In this document: positions 1 to 8,269 of the stretch, piece by piece
Position numbering within the stretch: position 1 is the stretch's first letter
Layout of the letters: each line of letters begins with the position of its first letter
Source: Novipirellula caenicola
Lineage (GTDB): Bacteria > Planctomycetota > Planctomycetia > Pirellulales > Pirellulaceae
Direction of reading: 5' to 3'
DNA: 64,000 bases
Assembly (NCBI RefSeq): GCF_039545035.1
Contig: NZ_BAABRO010000007.1
Coordinates: forward strand, 1-64,000
The notes under the pieces: generated by a model
Seen by the model: only the letters and a program-made list of their open reading frames with translations
Told to the model about the DNA's origin: nothing
The model's database searches: none
Position numbers and translations under genes: made by a program

Positions 1-1
1 T

Positions 2-76
2 TTAAGCCGCCATCTGGTCAAACGGCTGGAATCGATGGGGTTCGAGGTGACGCTCCGGCCTTTCCAGGCAGCCTGA
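2..76 (+). CDS. 3' end of a gene, possibly a transposase C-terminus
   Basis: The reading frame entering from the left edge is open for 24 codons and stops with TGA at 74-76. It reads LSRHLVKRLESMGF and ends LRPFQAA. A tail of the form RLVKRLE.LG..V.L.P..A resembles the C-termini of some DDE transposases in planctomycete and proteobacterial insertion sequences, but 24 residues are too few to assign a family. It lies directly before the repeat-rich stretch at 77-600, which fits a mobile-element neighbourhood. It could equally be the end of an unrelated protein. Confidence 0.35.
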   Translation, partial: LSRHLVKRLESMGFEVTLRPFQAA

Positions 77-1049
77 ACGACGTCACGTCACCTAAACACA
101 AATAATCCACAAGCCGATATTTAAGGCCTTGTCCATAAGAGCCATCGCTATCGGTCTGCCCGCACCCAGCAAATTACCGGATGCCGTTTTCGGAGCAGCG
201 TAGCTACAGGGCGTAAGTTTGCCTGCGGCAAGAGGTGTATGATGGACTTCCTCGTCCGTCAATGGTGTATTTCGACGGACGAGGACGTCCGTCGTACGAC
301 TTAATCAACAGCCCGTAAAGCATTTCTTCGTAGCTGTCGTTGTCAGAAGATGGTGATTCGTATTTGGGTGGCAACCTTCCACGCTCTGGCAAGCGTAGCT
401 ACAGGATGTAAGTTTCCTGCGGCAAGAGGTGTATGATGGACTTCCTAGTCCGTCAACGGTGTATTTCGACGGACGAGGACGTCCGTCGTACGACGCAATC
501 AACAGTCCGTAAACCATTTCTTCGTAGCTGCCGTTGTCAGAAGATGGTGATTCGTATTTGGGTGGCAATCTTCCACGCTCTGGCGAGTGTAGCTACAGGG
601 CGGCAATGCCATCATTTGAGACCTGGTTTTCCCGCTTGGTGCCGGTCGCCGAATCGGCTGGGAGAGGTTTTTGGGAACATTTGAAAATTTTGTGAAGTTT
701 TCTCGAAACACTTGCTCGCCAAACTCGTTCTATAGAGTGCAGTGTATAAGGTCCCACCCTGGATCGTCCGATCCGCTTCTACATTGATGTCACATCGGAA
801 GTGTAAATCCTGTTTGAGGTTTCGATGTCGCTTCTGAATCTCTAGCGTCCTGGACGTCATGCCTTCGCCTTCGTGATGGCGGTTTCTTCGTAAACGCCCC
901 CGAGATCGCGGGCTAAAGGTCTGCGCAAAACGCGAGTCCCTTGACCGCAATCCGCCCCAAACGCCACCGGTCTGACACCGGAACGCTGCCGCCCTAGATC
1001 CGTATTCTTTCTGTCTTTCCCGTTACTCCCCAGCACAAGGACATTGTTA
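77..1049. other. Long non-coding stretch with duplicated repeats
   Basis: About 970 bases without a convincing gene. The left half holds the 195-bp tandem duplication described separately. The right half (about 610-1049) has no coding frame I can support. A short AT-richer block at about 680-745 (TGAAGTTTTCTCGAAACAC, then CTATAGAGTG) looks promoter-like, but I cannot tie it to a sigma factor. It precedes the pseudopilin gene by about 300 bases. Confidence 0.5.
201..589. repeat. 195-bp tandem duplication carrying a palindrome
   Basis: Two adjacent copies (about 201-395 and 396-589) begin with TAGCTACAGG, and a third start of the unit follows at 590-600 before the similarity ends. Each copy contains the inverted repeat GGACTTCCTCGTCCGTC (243-259) with GACGGACGAGGACGTCC (274-290), one mismatch in the first copy and two in the second. 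The palindrome core is the same as in the elements at 6582, 15644 and 19823. The duplication therefore multiplied a diverged member of that family. Copies differ at only a few positions, which suggests a recent event. Confidence 0.85.
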
Positions 1050-2264
1050 ATGAAAACACGAATGCAAAACTCAGGTTTCACCTTGGTGGAACTGCTTGTT
1101 GTGATCGCCATTATTGGCGTGCTCGTCGGATTGCTGCTTCCCGCCGTGCAAGCGGCCCGTGAAGCCGCCCGGCGAATGAGTTGCAGCAACAACTTTAAGC
1201 AGCTTGGTTTGGCACTGCATAATTACCATGCGGCTTACAACAAGTTTCCGATGGACGGCACGGGGACTCAGCCTACTGTGCGGACCGACGCGTGGGCTGG
1301 CGTGGCCACCGGGAACAACCTGCGTTTGAGCATGCTGGTAGGATTGACCCCGTTTATGGAACAACAGGCGTTGTGGGAGCAGATTAGCAATCCATTGGCG
1401 TTCAATTCCGACGGTACCAGCAAATCGCCGCCTTGGCCGGCAATGGGACCGACCCCAGAGAATATCAATTACGGACCTTGGACGACGGAGATTGCGGGGC
1501 TGCGTTGTCCCAGTGATCCAGGGGTTGGACTGCCCGCACTGGGACGCTCAAACTACGTCGCCTGCTATGGCGATTCGGTCATCAATTCGATCACGAGCGT
1601 CTATAGCATTGGCTCGACCGTCACCTTCCCCTACGTGATCACCACGACGAACTCAGAGAATTGTCGCGGTGGCAATCGAGGCATGTTCAACCGCGGATTG
1701 CAGCTTGGCGTTCGTGATTGCTTGGACGGGACCGCCAACACGATCATCATGGGAGAAATCGCGACCTACCTTGGGGACAAGGACATTCGTACGATCTCGA
1801 CGGCAGGCACCGCCAATGTGACCAGCCTGATTCGCGACAACCCCAGTTGGTGTCGTGACCAAACCGGCGGCACGGCAGCCCACATTGATCCAGCGCGTCC
1901 GCAATTCTGGAGCGGCAATACCGTGACGGCTGGAGTGGGGCGTGGTTTTCGCTGGGCCGATTCAATGCCTAGCTTTGGTATGTGCTCGACCATTCTGCCA
2001 CCCAACAAAGAGTATTGCGGACACGGCAGCGACACTCGTCCGAACGTCACTGTGATGTCCAGCCAGCATCAGGGCGGTTGTCACGTGCTGATGACCGACG
2101 GAGCGGTGAAGTTCGTCACCGATTCGATCGAAGCCGGTGATTCGCACGCGGGAATGGTTTACAACGGCGGTACGGGAGCACAGGCGCCCGGCAGCAAGAG
2201 TCCTTATGGGCTTTGGGGGTCGCTGGGGACGCGGGCATCCAAGGAAACCGTTCAAGACTTCTAA
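1050..2264 (+). CDS. DUF1559 pseudopilin-like protein
   Basis: A 404-residue protein of the planctomycete DUF1559 family: type II secretion/type IV pilus-like pseudopilins that are exported and processed by a prepilin peptidase. The N-terminus shows the prepilin site after Gly9 (NSG-FTLVELLVVIAIIGVL), followed by a hydrophobic helix and the family signature LLPAVQAAREAARRMSC. The C-terminus has the family-typical GGCHVLMTDGAVKFV. Start: ATG at 1050 has AAGG at 1037-1040 nine bases upstream; an in-frame TTG at 1044 is less likely. The gene stands alone and ends just before a strong terminator. The partner secretion machinery is not in this window, and the precise role of the family is unknown. 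Confidence 0.92.
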   Translation: MKTRMQNSGFTLVELLVVIAIIGVLVGLLLPAVQAAREAARRMSCSNNFKQLGLALHNYHAAYNKFPMDGTGTQPTVRTDAWAGVATGNNLRLSMLVGLTPFMEQQALWEQISNPLAFNSDGTSKSPPWPAMGPTPENINYGPWTTEIAGLRCPSDPGVGLPALGRSNYVACYGDSVINSITSVYSIGSTVTFPYVITTTNSENCRGGNRGMFNRGLQLGVRDCLDGTANTIIMGEIATYLGDKDIRTISTAGTANVTSLIRDNPSWCRDQTGGTAAHIDPARPQFWSGNTVTAGVGRGFRWADSMPSFGMCSTILPPNKEYCGHGSDTRPNVTVMSSQHQGGCHVLMTDGAVKFVTDSIEAGDSHAGMVYNGGTGAQAPGSKSPYGLWGSLGTRASKETVQDF

Positions 2265-2309
2265 TCGGCTGGCCGCCAATGGCGGCTTCGCATGCGAAGG
2301 TATCAAACG

Positions 2310-2339
2310 CCTCAGGCCGAATTCGGCCTGAGGTTTTTT
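2310..2339 (+). terminator. Rho-independent terminator of the DUF1559 gene
   Basis: A perfect 24-base palindrome centred on GAATTC (arm CCTCAGGCCGAA) at 2310-2333 is followed by six T. It lies 46 bases after the stop codon. A smaller CTTCGCATGCGAAG palindrome sits just upstream at about 2286-2299. Confidence 0.9.
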
Positions 2340-2465
2340 GATTGGCGAACCATGGATCGAACCGGTGATCAAAACATTAATCGATGCATTGATCGGTACG
2401 TTCGATGTTGCTCGTCAATCGAGTGAAACGGCTGCGTCGTGTACGACACGGCCCGTTGCAAAGGG

Positions 2466-2651
2466 CTACTTCTTTGCGGCGGCTTTCATGGCAGCCGTTT
2501 CGGCTTCTTCGATCGCCTTTTGCTGAGCTTCGTATTCCTGAATCGCGGTGGGATCAGCATCCTTGACCACATTTCCATCGCCCGCTTTGTCGCCACAGCC
2601 GGCGACCACCAGAACCATCAGCATCCACAATACATTCAGTAATCGATTCAT
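2466..2651 (-). CDS. Small lipoprotein, unknown function
   Basis: A 61-residue protein with a lipoprotein signal (MNRLLNVLWMLMVLVVAGC, lipobox VAGC, lipidated Cys19). The mature part is about 43 residues, charged and Ala/Glu-rich, probably one helix: EYEAQQKAIEEAETAAMKAAAKK. Small lipoproteins of this kind often accompany DUF1559 genes in planctomycetes, here placed tail to tail with one. I do not recognise a named family. The short length lowers certainty, but the clean signal and lipobox argue for a real gene. Confidence 0.7.
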   Translation of the reverse strand: MNRLLNVLWMLMVLVVAGCGDKAGDGNVVKDADPTAIQEYEAQQKAIEEAETAAMKAAAKK

Positions 2652-2811
2652 TATGTTACCATGTTACAAAGAGAGACGGATCACACTGCTCGGCTTCGGT
2701 TTGCTTGCACCTAATAGGCTAGCACGCCCAGCGTTAGAATACGAGCAAAACGAGCAGGTCGGTAGATGACAACGACTCATTTGGTAAATCAATAGATTCG
2801 GTTTCCCTGTC

Positions 2812-4530
2812 ATGGCTTCCCGCAGCACTAGCTTGGTTTCTTCAAGCAAGGTTCCCCGCAAGAGAATTTGGATGTCCCATCGTCGCTACGATTGCTTGCA
2901 GCTCTGGATTGCGTCGTGCGGTTTGGCGATTGTGTTGCTTTGCGTTTCGGCGGGGTGCAGCGATGTGTCGTCAACGGTGCCGTCAACCAAGCCGGCATTA
3001 AGTTCCACGACGGCAGACGTTAATTTATCTGATTCGAAATCGACCGCTGCCGCAGCACTAGTGACGCAAGATGCAGCCGAGCAACAGGCGTTTCTGACGC
3101 GAATGCGGCCTCAGGTCGAAGCGTTCTGTGGCGATTGCCACGTGATGCCCAAGTTCGCAAATGTGGACCGCGAGCATTGGCCGCGAGAAGTCGCCAAAGG
3201 CTTTGAGTTTTATCGGATTTCAGGGCGTACGGATTTGCATGTCCCCGATGTCCAAGAGGTCACCGACTACTTCGTCTCGCTGGCTCCTGAAAAACTGGTG
3301 ATGCCCGCCACCATTGCGGGGAATCCCTTTTCGGTGGTTGATTTCCAGCCGACGCCGATTCACAAGTCGGTGGGCCGCAGCGTTGCAGCACAGCCGCCGT
3401 GCATCAGTTCGCTAAAATGGGTTGATTTGGATTCAAACGGTCGCCGGTCGCTTGTGTATTGTGACCTTGGGACGGCGACGCTCTACAAATATCAACCGGA
3501 TCAAACGAACAGCGCACCGCAAACGTTGGCCGTGCTGTATCAGCCAGTGCAATTTGAACTGTGTGATCTGAACGAAGACGAACGGATGGATCTGCTGGTC
3601 GCCGACCTCGGCGAGTTCTTGCCAGCGGACAGCGATCTGGGGCGTGTCGTCTGGTTAAAGCGACAGGAATCCGGCGAGCGTTTCGAGTCGATTGTTTTGC
3701 AAGAGGGTCTCGGGCGAGTGACCGATGTGAAGCCTGGCGACTTTGACGCCGACGGAGATACGGACATCCTGGTTGCTGAGTTTGGTTGGCGAAAAACCGG
3801 TCGAATTTTGATGCTGGAAAACACCGGCGTGGACGAACAGGGGCAACCCACATTTGAGATGCGGGTGATCGACGAACGACATGGAACCATCGAAACGCCG
3901 GTCGTTGATCTCAATGGCGATGGGCATCTCGACTTTGTCGCGTTGATCAGCCAAGAGTTCGAAATTGTCGAGGCATTCATCAATCAAGGGAACGGTCAGT
4001 TTGAAACGCAAACCATTTGGCGAGCCGATGATCCGATGTACGGGTCGGCCCGAATTGAATTGGCGGATGTGGACGGCGACGGCGATACCGATGTCGTCTA
4101 CGCAAATGGTGATTCCTTTGACACTGGTTCGAAACCCTATCACTCGGTGCAGTGGCTAGAGAATCAGGGCGTCTTTCCGTTCCAGCATCATCACATCACG
4201 TTCATGCCGGGAGTGCTGGCAATCAAGCTGGCAGACTTTGATCAGGATGGCGATTTGGACATTGTCGCCGGCGCGTTGGTGCCCGAGCGATTCGATGCGT
4301 CATTGGAAGCTGCCGGCGTTGAATCGTTGGTTCTGCTCGAACAAGTTTCCTCGGGTGAATTTAAACGCACCAAGATCGAGGTGGCGTCGAATTACCATGG
4401 TGCCATCGAAGTGGGGGATTTCGATGGCGACGGACGCACCGATATCGCGGTTGGGAATTTCTTGCATTTCCATCCCCATTTGCCTTCACGCCAGGACTTT
4501 ACCCTGTGGATGAACCAGGGTAAACGGTGA
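2812..4530 (+). CDS. FG-GAP/VCBS repeat lipoprotein with a CxxCH motif
   Basis: 572 residues. The N-terminus carries a lipoprotein signal (hydrophobic stretch 31-46, lipobox VSAGC with Cys49) after a basic extension; Met21 is an alternative start. Next comes FCGDCH (Cys106, Cys109, His110), a c-type heme-attachment motif followed by a short helical segment ending at about residue 165. The remainder is a predicted beta-propeller of FG-GAP/VCBS repeats with calcium-binding loops such as DFDADGDTDILVAEFG, DVDGDGDTDVVYANGD and DFDGDGRTDIAVGNF (six loops visible). It is probably an envelope-bound protein combining a heme site with an integrin-like propeller. It converges with the TPR lipoprotein gene, 7 bases apart. 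Substrate or partner unknown. Confidence 0.85.
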   Translation: MASRSTSLVSSSKVPRKRIWMSHRRYDCLQLWIASCGLAIVLLCVSAGCSDVSSTVPSTKPALSSTTADVNLSDSKSTAAAALVTQDAAEQQAFLTRMRPQVEAFCGDCHVMPKFANVDREHWPREVAKGFEFYRISGRTDLHVPDVQEVTDYFVSLAPEKLVMPATIAGNPFSVVDFQPTPIHKSVGRSVAAQPPCISSLKWVDLDSNGRRSLVYCDLGTATLYKYQPDQTNSAPQTLAVLYQPVQFELCDLNEDERMDLLVADLGEFLPADSDLGRVVWLKRQESGERFESIVLQEGLGRVTDVKPGDFDADGDTDILVAEFGWRKTGRILMLENTGVDEQGQPTFEMRVIDERHGTIETPVVDLNGDGHLDFVALISQEFEIVEAFINQGNGQFETQTIWRADDPMYGSARIELADVDGDGDTDVVYANGDSFDTGSKPYHSVQWLENQGVFPFQHHHITFMPGVLAIKLADFDQDGDLDIVAGALVPERFDASLEAAGVESLVLLEQVSSGEFKRTKIEVASNYHGAIEVGDFDGDGRTDIAVGNFLHFHPHLPSRQDFTLWMNQGKR

Positions 4531-4537
4531 CCTTGTT

Positions 4538-5842
4538 TTAGTTGCGATGTGCGACCGCTGGTAACGCCAAATGCGAAAGATCGATTTGCAGTTCAGGGTG
4601 CCCTTGCTGGACTTGCCACGGGGTCTGTTTGCTCATTTTCGAGACCACTGCGTCGCGGGCCGCTGTGACGTCCGTGCTTGGGTCTTCGGGTAATGTCAAC
4701 GCGACGGTCAGCCATGCTTCCGCTTCCCAAAGTCTGCCGAGCTCCGACAGGATCAAGGCAATCTCCACCGCGGTCGCACGCGATATGCTTCTTGATCTTA
4801 CAAACCGATGGCGTGCTTGGCGAAGTCGTTTGAGTCGTTCAATGCAGCGGTCAATCGACTCGAGCGTTTCCGAAGTGACGTTCGCATCACAATTCTGCAA
4901 TTGATTGAGTGCGGTACGAAGCCCAGTCCAGGCATCCAAGACGTACGAGTCACGTTGGGTTGCTTCCCAATAGCAGCGGGCGGCGCCGCAGTGGTCATTC
5001 TGGTGCGAAGCCCAGTCGCCTACGGTCTGCCAATAGCCGACCTCCTCTTTGTAGGCACCCTGCAGCCGAGCTGCCCAAGAATCGAGCGAGTCGTATTTGC
5101 CCGCTTCCACGATGGCTTCGCCTAGCAAGATTTGCGACTGGACTGATTCGGGATGAGCATCCAAGATCTCTTCGAGTTTCATGATCGCGTCGGCGTACAG
5201 TCCTTGATCCATCGCAATCATGGCCTGTGGGATGAGTGGCCTTTTGTCATTTGGGTTGCGGGCGACAATCTTCGCCAACGAATCGGGTTCCGGTGGATTT
5301 CGGCCGGTGTTGCATAGTGACGTAAGTAATTCGACGTCGAACCGACGATTCAGGACTAAGTAACGGCCATGGGGTTCGGCCAGCGTGCGATTTTCCATTC
5401 CCATCAACAGGTCAAAAATCAGTCGCCGCGTTTGCAGCTGTTCCGGCTGGGCCGTGACCGCGGCGGTCAGAAAATCGATTGCGTCAAACAGTCGTCCGAC
5501 AAAGATCGCTGCGACGACCGCTTGCTGTATTCGCGTTTCATTCTTAAACGCTTCGGCTCGACATGCTGCCATCAACAGGTCAGCTGATTCATTCGGGTGA
5601 TCGCTTTCGAAAGCCACGCGAGCGAGTTTGGCGAGGACTTGATGATCGTCGCGGTGGTCGGTTAGGACGGCATCGGATAAACGCCATGCCTGGTCCCATC
5701 GACCTTGTCGTATTTCCTCATTCATTGCCGTCAACGGCGATGTTGGTTCGTCGTCTTGCGGTGCGTGATTCTGCTTGCACCCTGCACAACAGGCCGCCGC
5801 GACGCTGAGAATCAGGAGGCCTAACGCAATCGACGTTCGCAT
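4538..5842 (-). CDS. TPR-like lipoprotein
   Basis: 434 residues. The N-terminus is a signal sequence ending in ACCAGC, a plausible though not ideal lipobox with Cys22. The body is helical with tetratricopeptide-like repeats, for example the segments around VLTDHRDDHQVLAKLARVAF, GLYADAIMKLEEILDAHPES and CGAARCYWEATQRDSYVLDA. TPR arrays bind proteins, so a scaffolding role at the envelope is likely. Tail-to-tail arrangement with the FG-GAP/CxxCH gene, 7 bases apart, suggests the two may belong to one functional set, as TPR and FG-GAP modules often co-occur in this phylum. No enzymatic motif seen. Confidence 0.75.
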   Translation of the reverse strand: MRTSIALGLLILSVAAACCAGCKQNHAPQDDEPTSPLTAMNEEIRQGRWDQAWRLSDAVLTDHRDDHQVLAKLARVAFESDHPNESADLLMAACRAEAFKNETRIQQAVVAAIFVGRLFDAIDFLTAAVTAQPEQLQTRRLIFDLLMGMENRTLAEPHGRYLVLNRRFDVELLTSLCNTGRNPPEPDSLAKIVARNPNDKRPLIPQAMIAMDQGLYADAIMKLEEILDAHPESVQSQILLGEAIVEAGKYDSLDSWAARLQGAYKEEVGYWQTVGDWASHQNDHCGAARCYWEATQRDSYVLDAWTGLRTALNQLQNCDANVTSETLESIDRCIERLKRLRQARHRFVRSRSISRATAVEIALILSELGRLWEAEAWLTVALTLPEDPSTDVTAARDAVVSKMSKQTPWQVQQGHPELQIDLSHLALPAVAHRN

Positions 5843-6007
5843 GTTTTGAATGCTCGATGCAAATTGGAATGGAGGGTGAGATAAGACAATCTCGTCTGCC
5901 TCATTTTATCACGAACCGTCGCATTGTAAGTCGGCACTGTGCGGTGGCTAAGTCAGAATCCCATTTTGCAACGCCACCGGACAATCGAGCCTTTGACTCG
6001 CTAGGGT

Positions 6008-6475
6008 TTACACCCCGGTGATCCCTCGTCGCTTAAGTTCTGTCTCCATTCGTTTGATGCTCAGCGCGTCGTAGACGACCATTTCGATACGCTCATCGCC
6101 TTGCAGGAATGTCCATTTTCCCGGATTGACGTGCTCGCAACGAAGGTCGCTGGACCACCACACGATGCGTCCGTCGGGCAGTCTCATGCCGTGTTCACCG
6201 ACGGTGATGGTGGGAAACCAGTACCAAGCCGAGGTCAGCCCCGCCGCCATCGCCAGCAGCACTGCGATCACGAAACGGTAACCCCAAATAAAGTTGCCAG
6301 CGGACAAGCGTCCCACGTGACGAACGTAGATGGTGCCGCTGGATTCCAGATCCCAAACACACCAGATCCCAAACGCCAACATCATCATGCCGACGATTCC
6401 AGCGATCCATTTGGCGGCCGCAACGGGCGTGGACCAGAGGACTGGCCCGATGTCATTCGAATTTTGCGGCTTCAA
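6008..6475 (-). CDS. Small inner-membrane protein, unknown function
   Basis: 155 residues with two clear membrane segments (about 19-41, WIAGIVGMMMLAFGIWCVW, and about 65-88, GYRFVIAVLLAMAAGLTSAW). They are followed by a soluble C-terminal domain rich in beta strands (ITVGEHGMRLPDGRIVWWSS onward, ending KRMETELKRRGI). This two-helix-plus-beta layout resembles bacterial PH-like/YdbT-type membrane proteins, but I cannot assign the family. It stands alone, with a repeat-filled intergenic region upstream. Confidence 0.7.
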   Translation of the reverse strand: MKPQNSNDIGPVLWSTPVAAAKWIAGIVGMMMLAFGIWCVWDLESSGTIYVRHVGRLSAGNFIWGYRFVIAVLLAMAAGLTSAWYWFPTITVGEHGMRLPDGRIVWWSSDLRCEHVNPGKWTFLQGDERIEMVVYDALSIKRMETELKRRGITGV

Positions 6476-6581
6476 TGGATTCCTCGTGGTAAAAGGCGGG
6501 TATGACGCTGAGCCCCATCGTCAACGCTGTAAAGCAACTTTTCTTATCGAGTTTGGCTAATTTAGCGTAGCGGAAGTCGTC

Positions 6582-6701
6582 AACGGCTTGTTGGTTTAGT
6601 CGTACGATGGACTTCCTAGTCCGTCGAATCCACTATTGACGGACTAGGAAGTCCATCCTGCACCCCTTGCCGCAGGAAACTTCATTAAATCAACAAGCCG
6701 T
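6582..6701. repeat. Palindromic intergenic element, copy at 6.6 kb
   Basis: Element of about 120 bp bounded by AACGGCTTGTTGGTTTAGT (6582-6600) and TTAAATCAACAAGCCGT (6685-6701), which are inverted relative to each other. Inside is a perfect 19-bp inverted repeat: ATGGACTTCCTAGTCCGTC (6607-6625) and its complement (6638-6656). The tract CCTTGCCGCAGGAAAC lies between the hairpin and the right end. Flanks carry satellite hairpins: GTAGCGGAAGTCGTC at 6568-6582 and a CGAAACTC...GAGTTCCGCTA unit at 6733-6759. It fills the 380-base gap between two minus-strand genes. No coding capacity. Confidence 0.9.
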
Positions 6702-6855
6702 CAAGACTTTCGTTCGATCGGCGTATGCCCCCCGAAACTCTTGACGAGTTCCGCTACAGAATATGCTTCACAGTGCTGCCACATCATCGATGGCGACCTT
6801 CTAGCTGGACATCGCCACGTCGGCGTGAAAGTCGCGTTGCTTCGGGTTGTGATGA

Positions 6856-8265
6856 TCATGCCAAGATATCGTGAATCACGTTGCCATGGACATCGGTCAA
6901 GCGAAAATCACGGCCGGCATACCGATAGGTCAAACGCTCGTGATCGAGCCCCAAGCAATGCAGCATCGTGGCATGCAAATCATGCACACTGGTGCGATTC
7001 TGTTCTGCTCGGAAGCCAAATTCGTCCGTTGCGCCGTAGACCGTTCCCCCTTTGATTCCACCTCCAGCCATCCAGACGCTGAATCCCCAGTGATTGTGGT
7101 CACGACCTAGCAGCGAGGCGCCGCCGGAGCCCAATTCCACCGTCGGCGTGCGTCCAAATTCGCCGCCCCACAGCACCAGCGTGTCGTCCAACATGCCTCG
7201 CTGCTTCAAATCGGTAAGCAGTCCCGCAATCGGCTGGTCCAACTCGCCAGCCAGTTTGCGGTGGTTGTCTTCAATCTTATCGTGGTTGTCCCAAGGTTGA
7301 CCCGCGCCGTGCCACAATTGCACATACCGCACTCCGCGTTCGAGCAATCGCCGCGCGATCAGCGTTTGACGCCCGTGGACGCCAGAGCCATAAAGATCCA
7401 AAATATGCTGCGGTTCGTCCGCCAGCTCAAACGCTTCTCGGGCATCCTGCTGCATGCGAAACGCCAGCTCATACGACTGAATCCTGGCTTGCAATTGAGC
7501 GTCGTGGCGGGGCTGTAGGTGTTGGTGGTTCCAGCGGCGAAGTAGATCCAATTGCCGTCGCTGGACATCGTTTGACACCTGAGGATGTTCAATGTTTTCA
7601 ATGAGCTTGCGAAACTCACGATGCTGCGAATCGATGTAGGTGCCCTGAAACGCGCCCGGCAGAAACGCGGACTGCCAGTTCTCGTTGTCTTTGATGGGCA
7701 AACCTCCGGGGCACATCGAAATAAATCCGGGTAGGTTCTGGTTTTCGGTCCCCAGGCCATACATCAGCCACGATCCCATACTGGGTCGCGTTTGAACGGA
7801 GTCGCCACAATTCATCAGCATCAGCGACGGTTCGTGATTGGGGACCTGGGCGTACATCGAGCGGATGACGGCGATATCATCAATATGTTGCGCGGTTCGC
7901 GAGAACAATTCGCTCACTTCGATCCCCGATTCTCCATATCGTTTAAACGAAAAGGGGGATGGAAACGCGGCACCGGTTTTGCGTTCGGTCGTCAGCGTGT
8001 TAGCGAGCGGTTGGCCGGCGTACTTCGCCAACGCGGGTTTCGGGTCAAACGTGTCGACATGCGACGGCCCTCCATTAAGAAAAAAGTGAATAACACGCTT
8101 TGCACGACCAGGAAAATGAGGCGATCGCGCAGCCAGCGACCCCGGCGTGCCTGTTTCGGATGCCAGCAATTGATCGTCGCCCAACACGCCCGCCAGCGCC
8201 AATGAGCCCAGGCCAAGTGCGGACCGCGACAGTAAATCACGGCGGTTGATATGCGGGTTTGTCAT
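6856..8265 (-). CDS. DUF1501 Tat-exported protein
   Basis: 469 residues. DUF1501 proteins are sulfatase/alkaline-phosphatase-fold proteins, abundant in planctomycetes, exported by the Tat pathway; their reaction is not established. The start used here (ATG at 8265) gives a twin-arginine signal INRRDLLSRSALGLGSLALAGVL. Family features visible are FFLNGGPSHVDTFDPKP, a central helical region, LWGGEFGRTP, GRDHNHWGFSVWMAGGGIKGG and HDLHATMLHCLGLDHERLTYRYAGRDFRLTD at the C-terminus. The start lies four bases after the stop of the DUF1553 gene, so the two are one operon, the usual pairing. A longer reading frame upstream overlaps that gene and is not credible. Confidence 0.95.
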   Translation of the reverse strand: MTNPHINRRDLLSRSALGLGSLALAGVLGDDQLLASETGTPGSLAARSPHFPGRAKRVIHFFLNGGPSHVDTFDPKPALAKYAGQPLANTLTTERKTGAAFPSPFSFKRYGESGIEVSELFSRTAQHIDDIAVIRSMYAQVPNHEPSLMLMNCGDSVQTRPSMGSWLMYGLGTENQNLPGFISMCPGGLPIKDNENWQSAFLPGAFQGTYIDSQHREFRKLIENIEHPQVSNDVQRRQLDLLRRWNHQHLQPRHDAQLQARIQSYELAFRMQQDAREAFELADEPQHILDLYGSGVHGRQTLIARRLLERGVRYVQLWHGAGQPWDNHDKIEDNHRKLAGELDQPIAGLLTDLKQRGMLDDTLVLWGGEFGRTPTVELGSGGASLLGRDHNHWGFSVWMAGGGIKGGTVYGATDEFGFRAEQNRTSVHDLHATMLHCLGLDHERLTYRYAGRDFRLTDVHGNVIHDILA

Positions 8266-8269
8266 CAAA

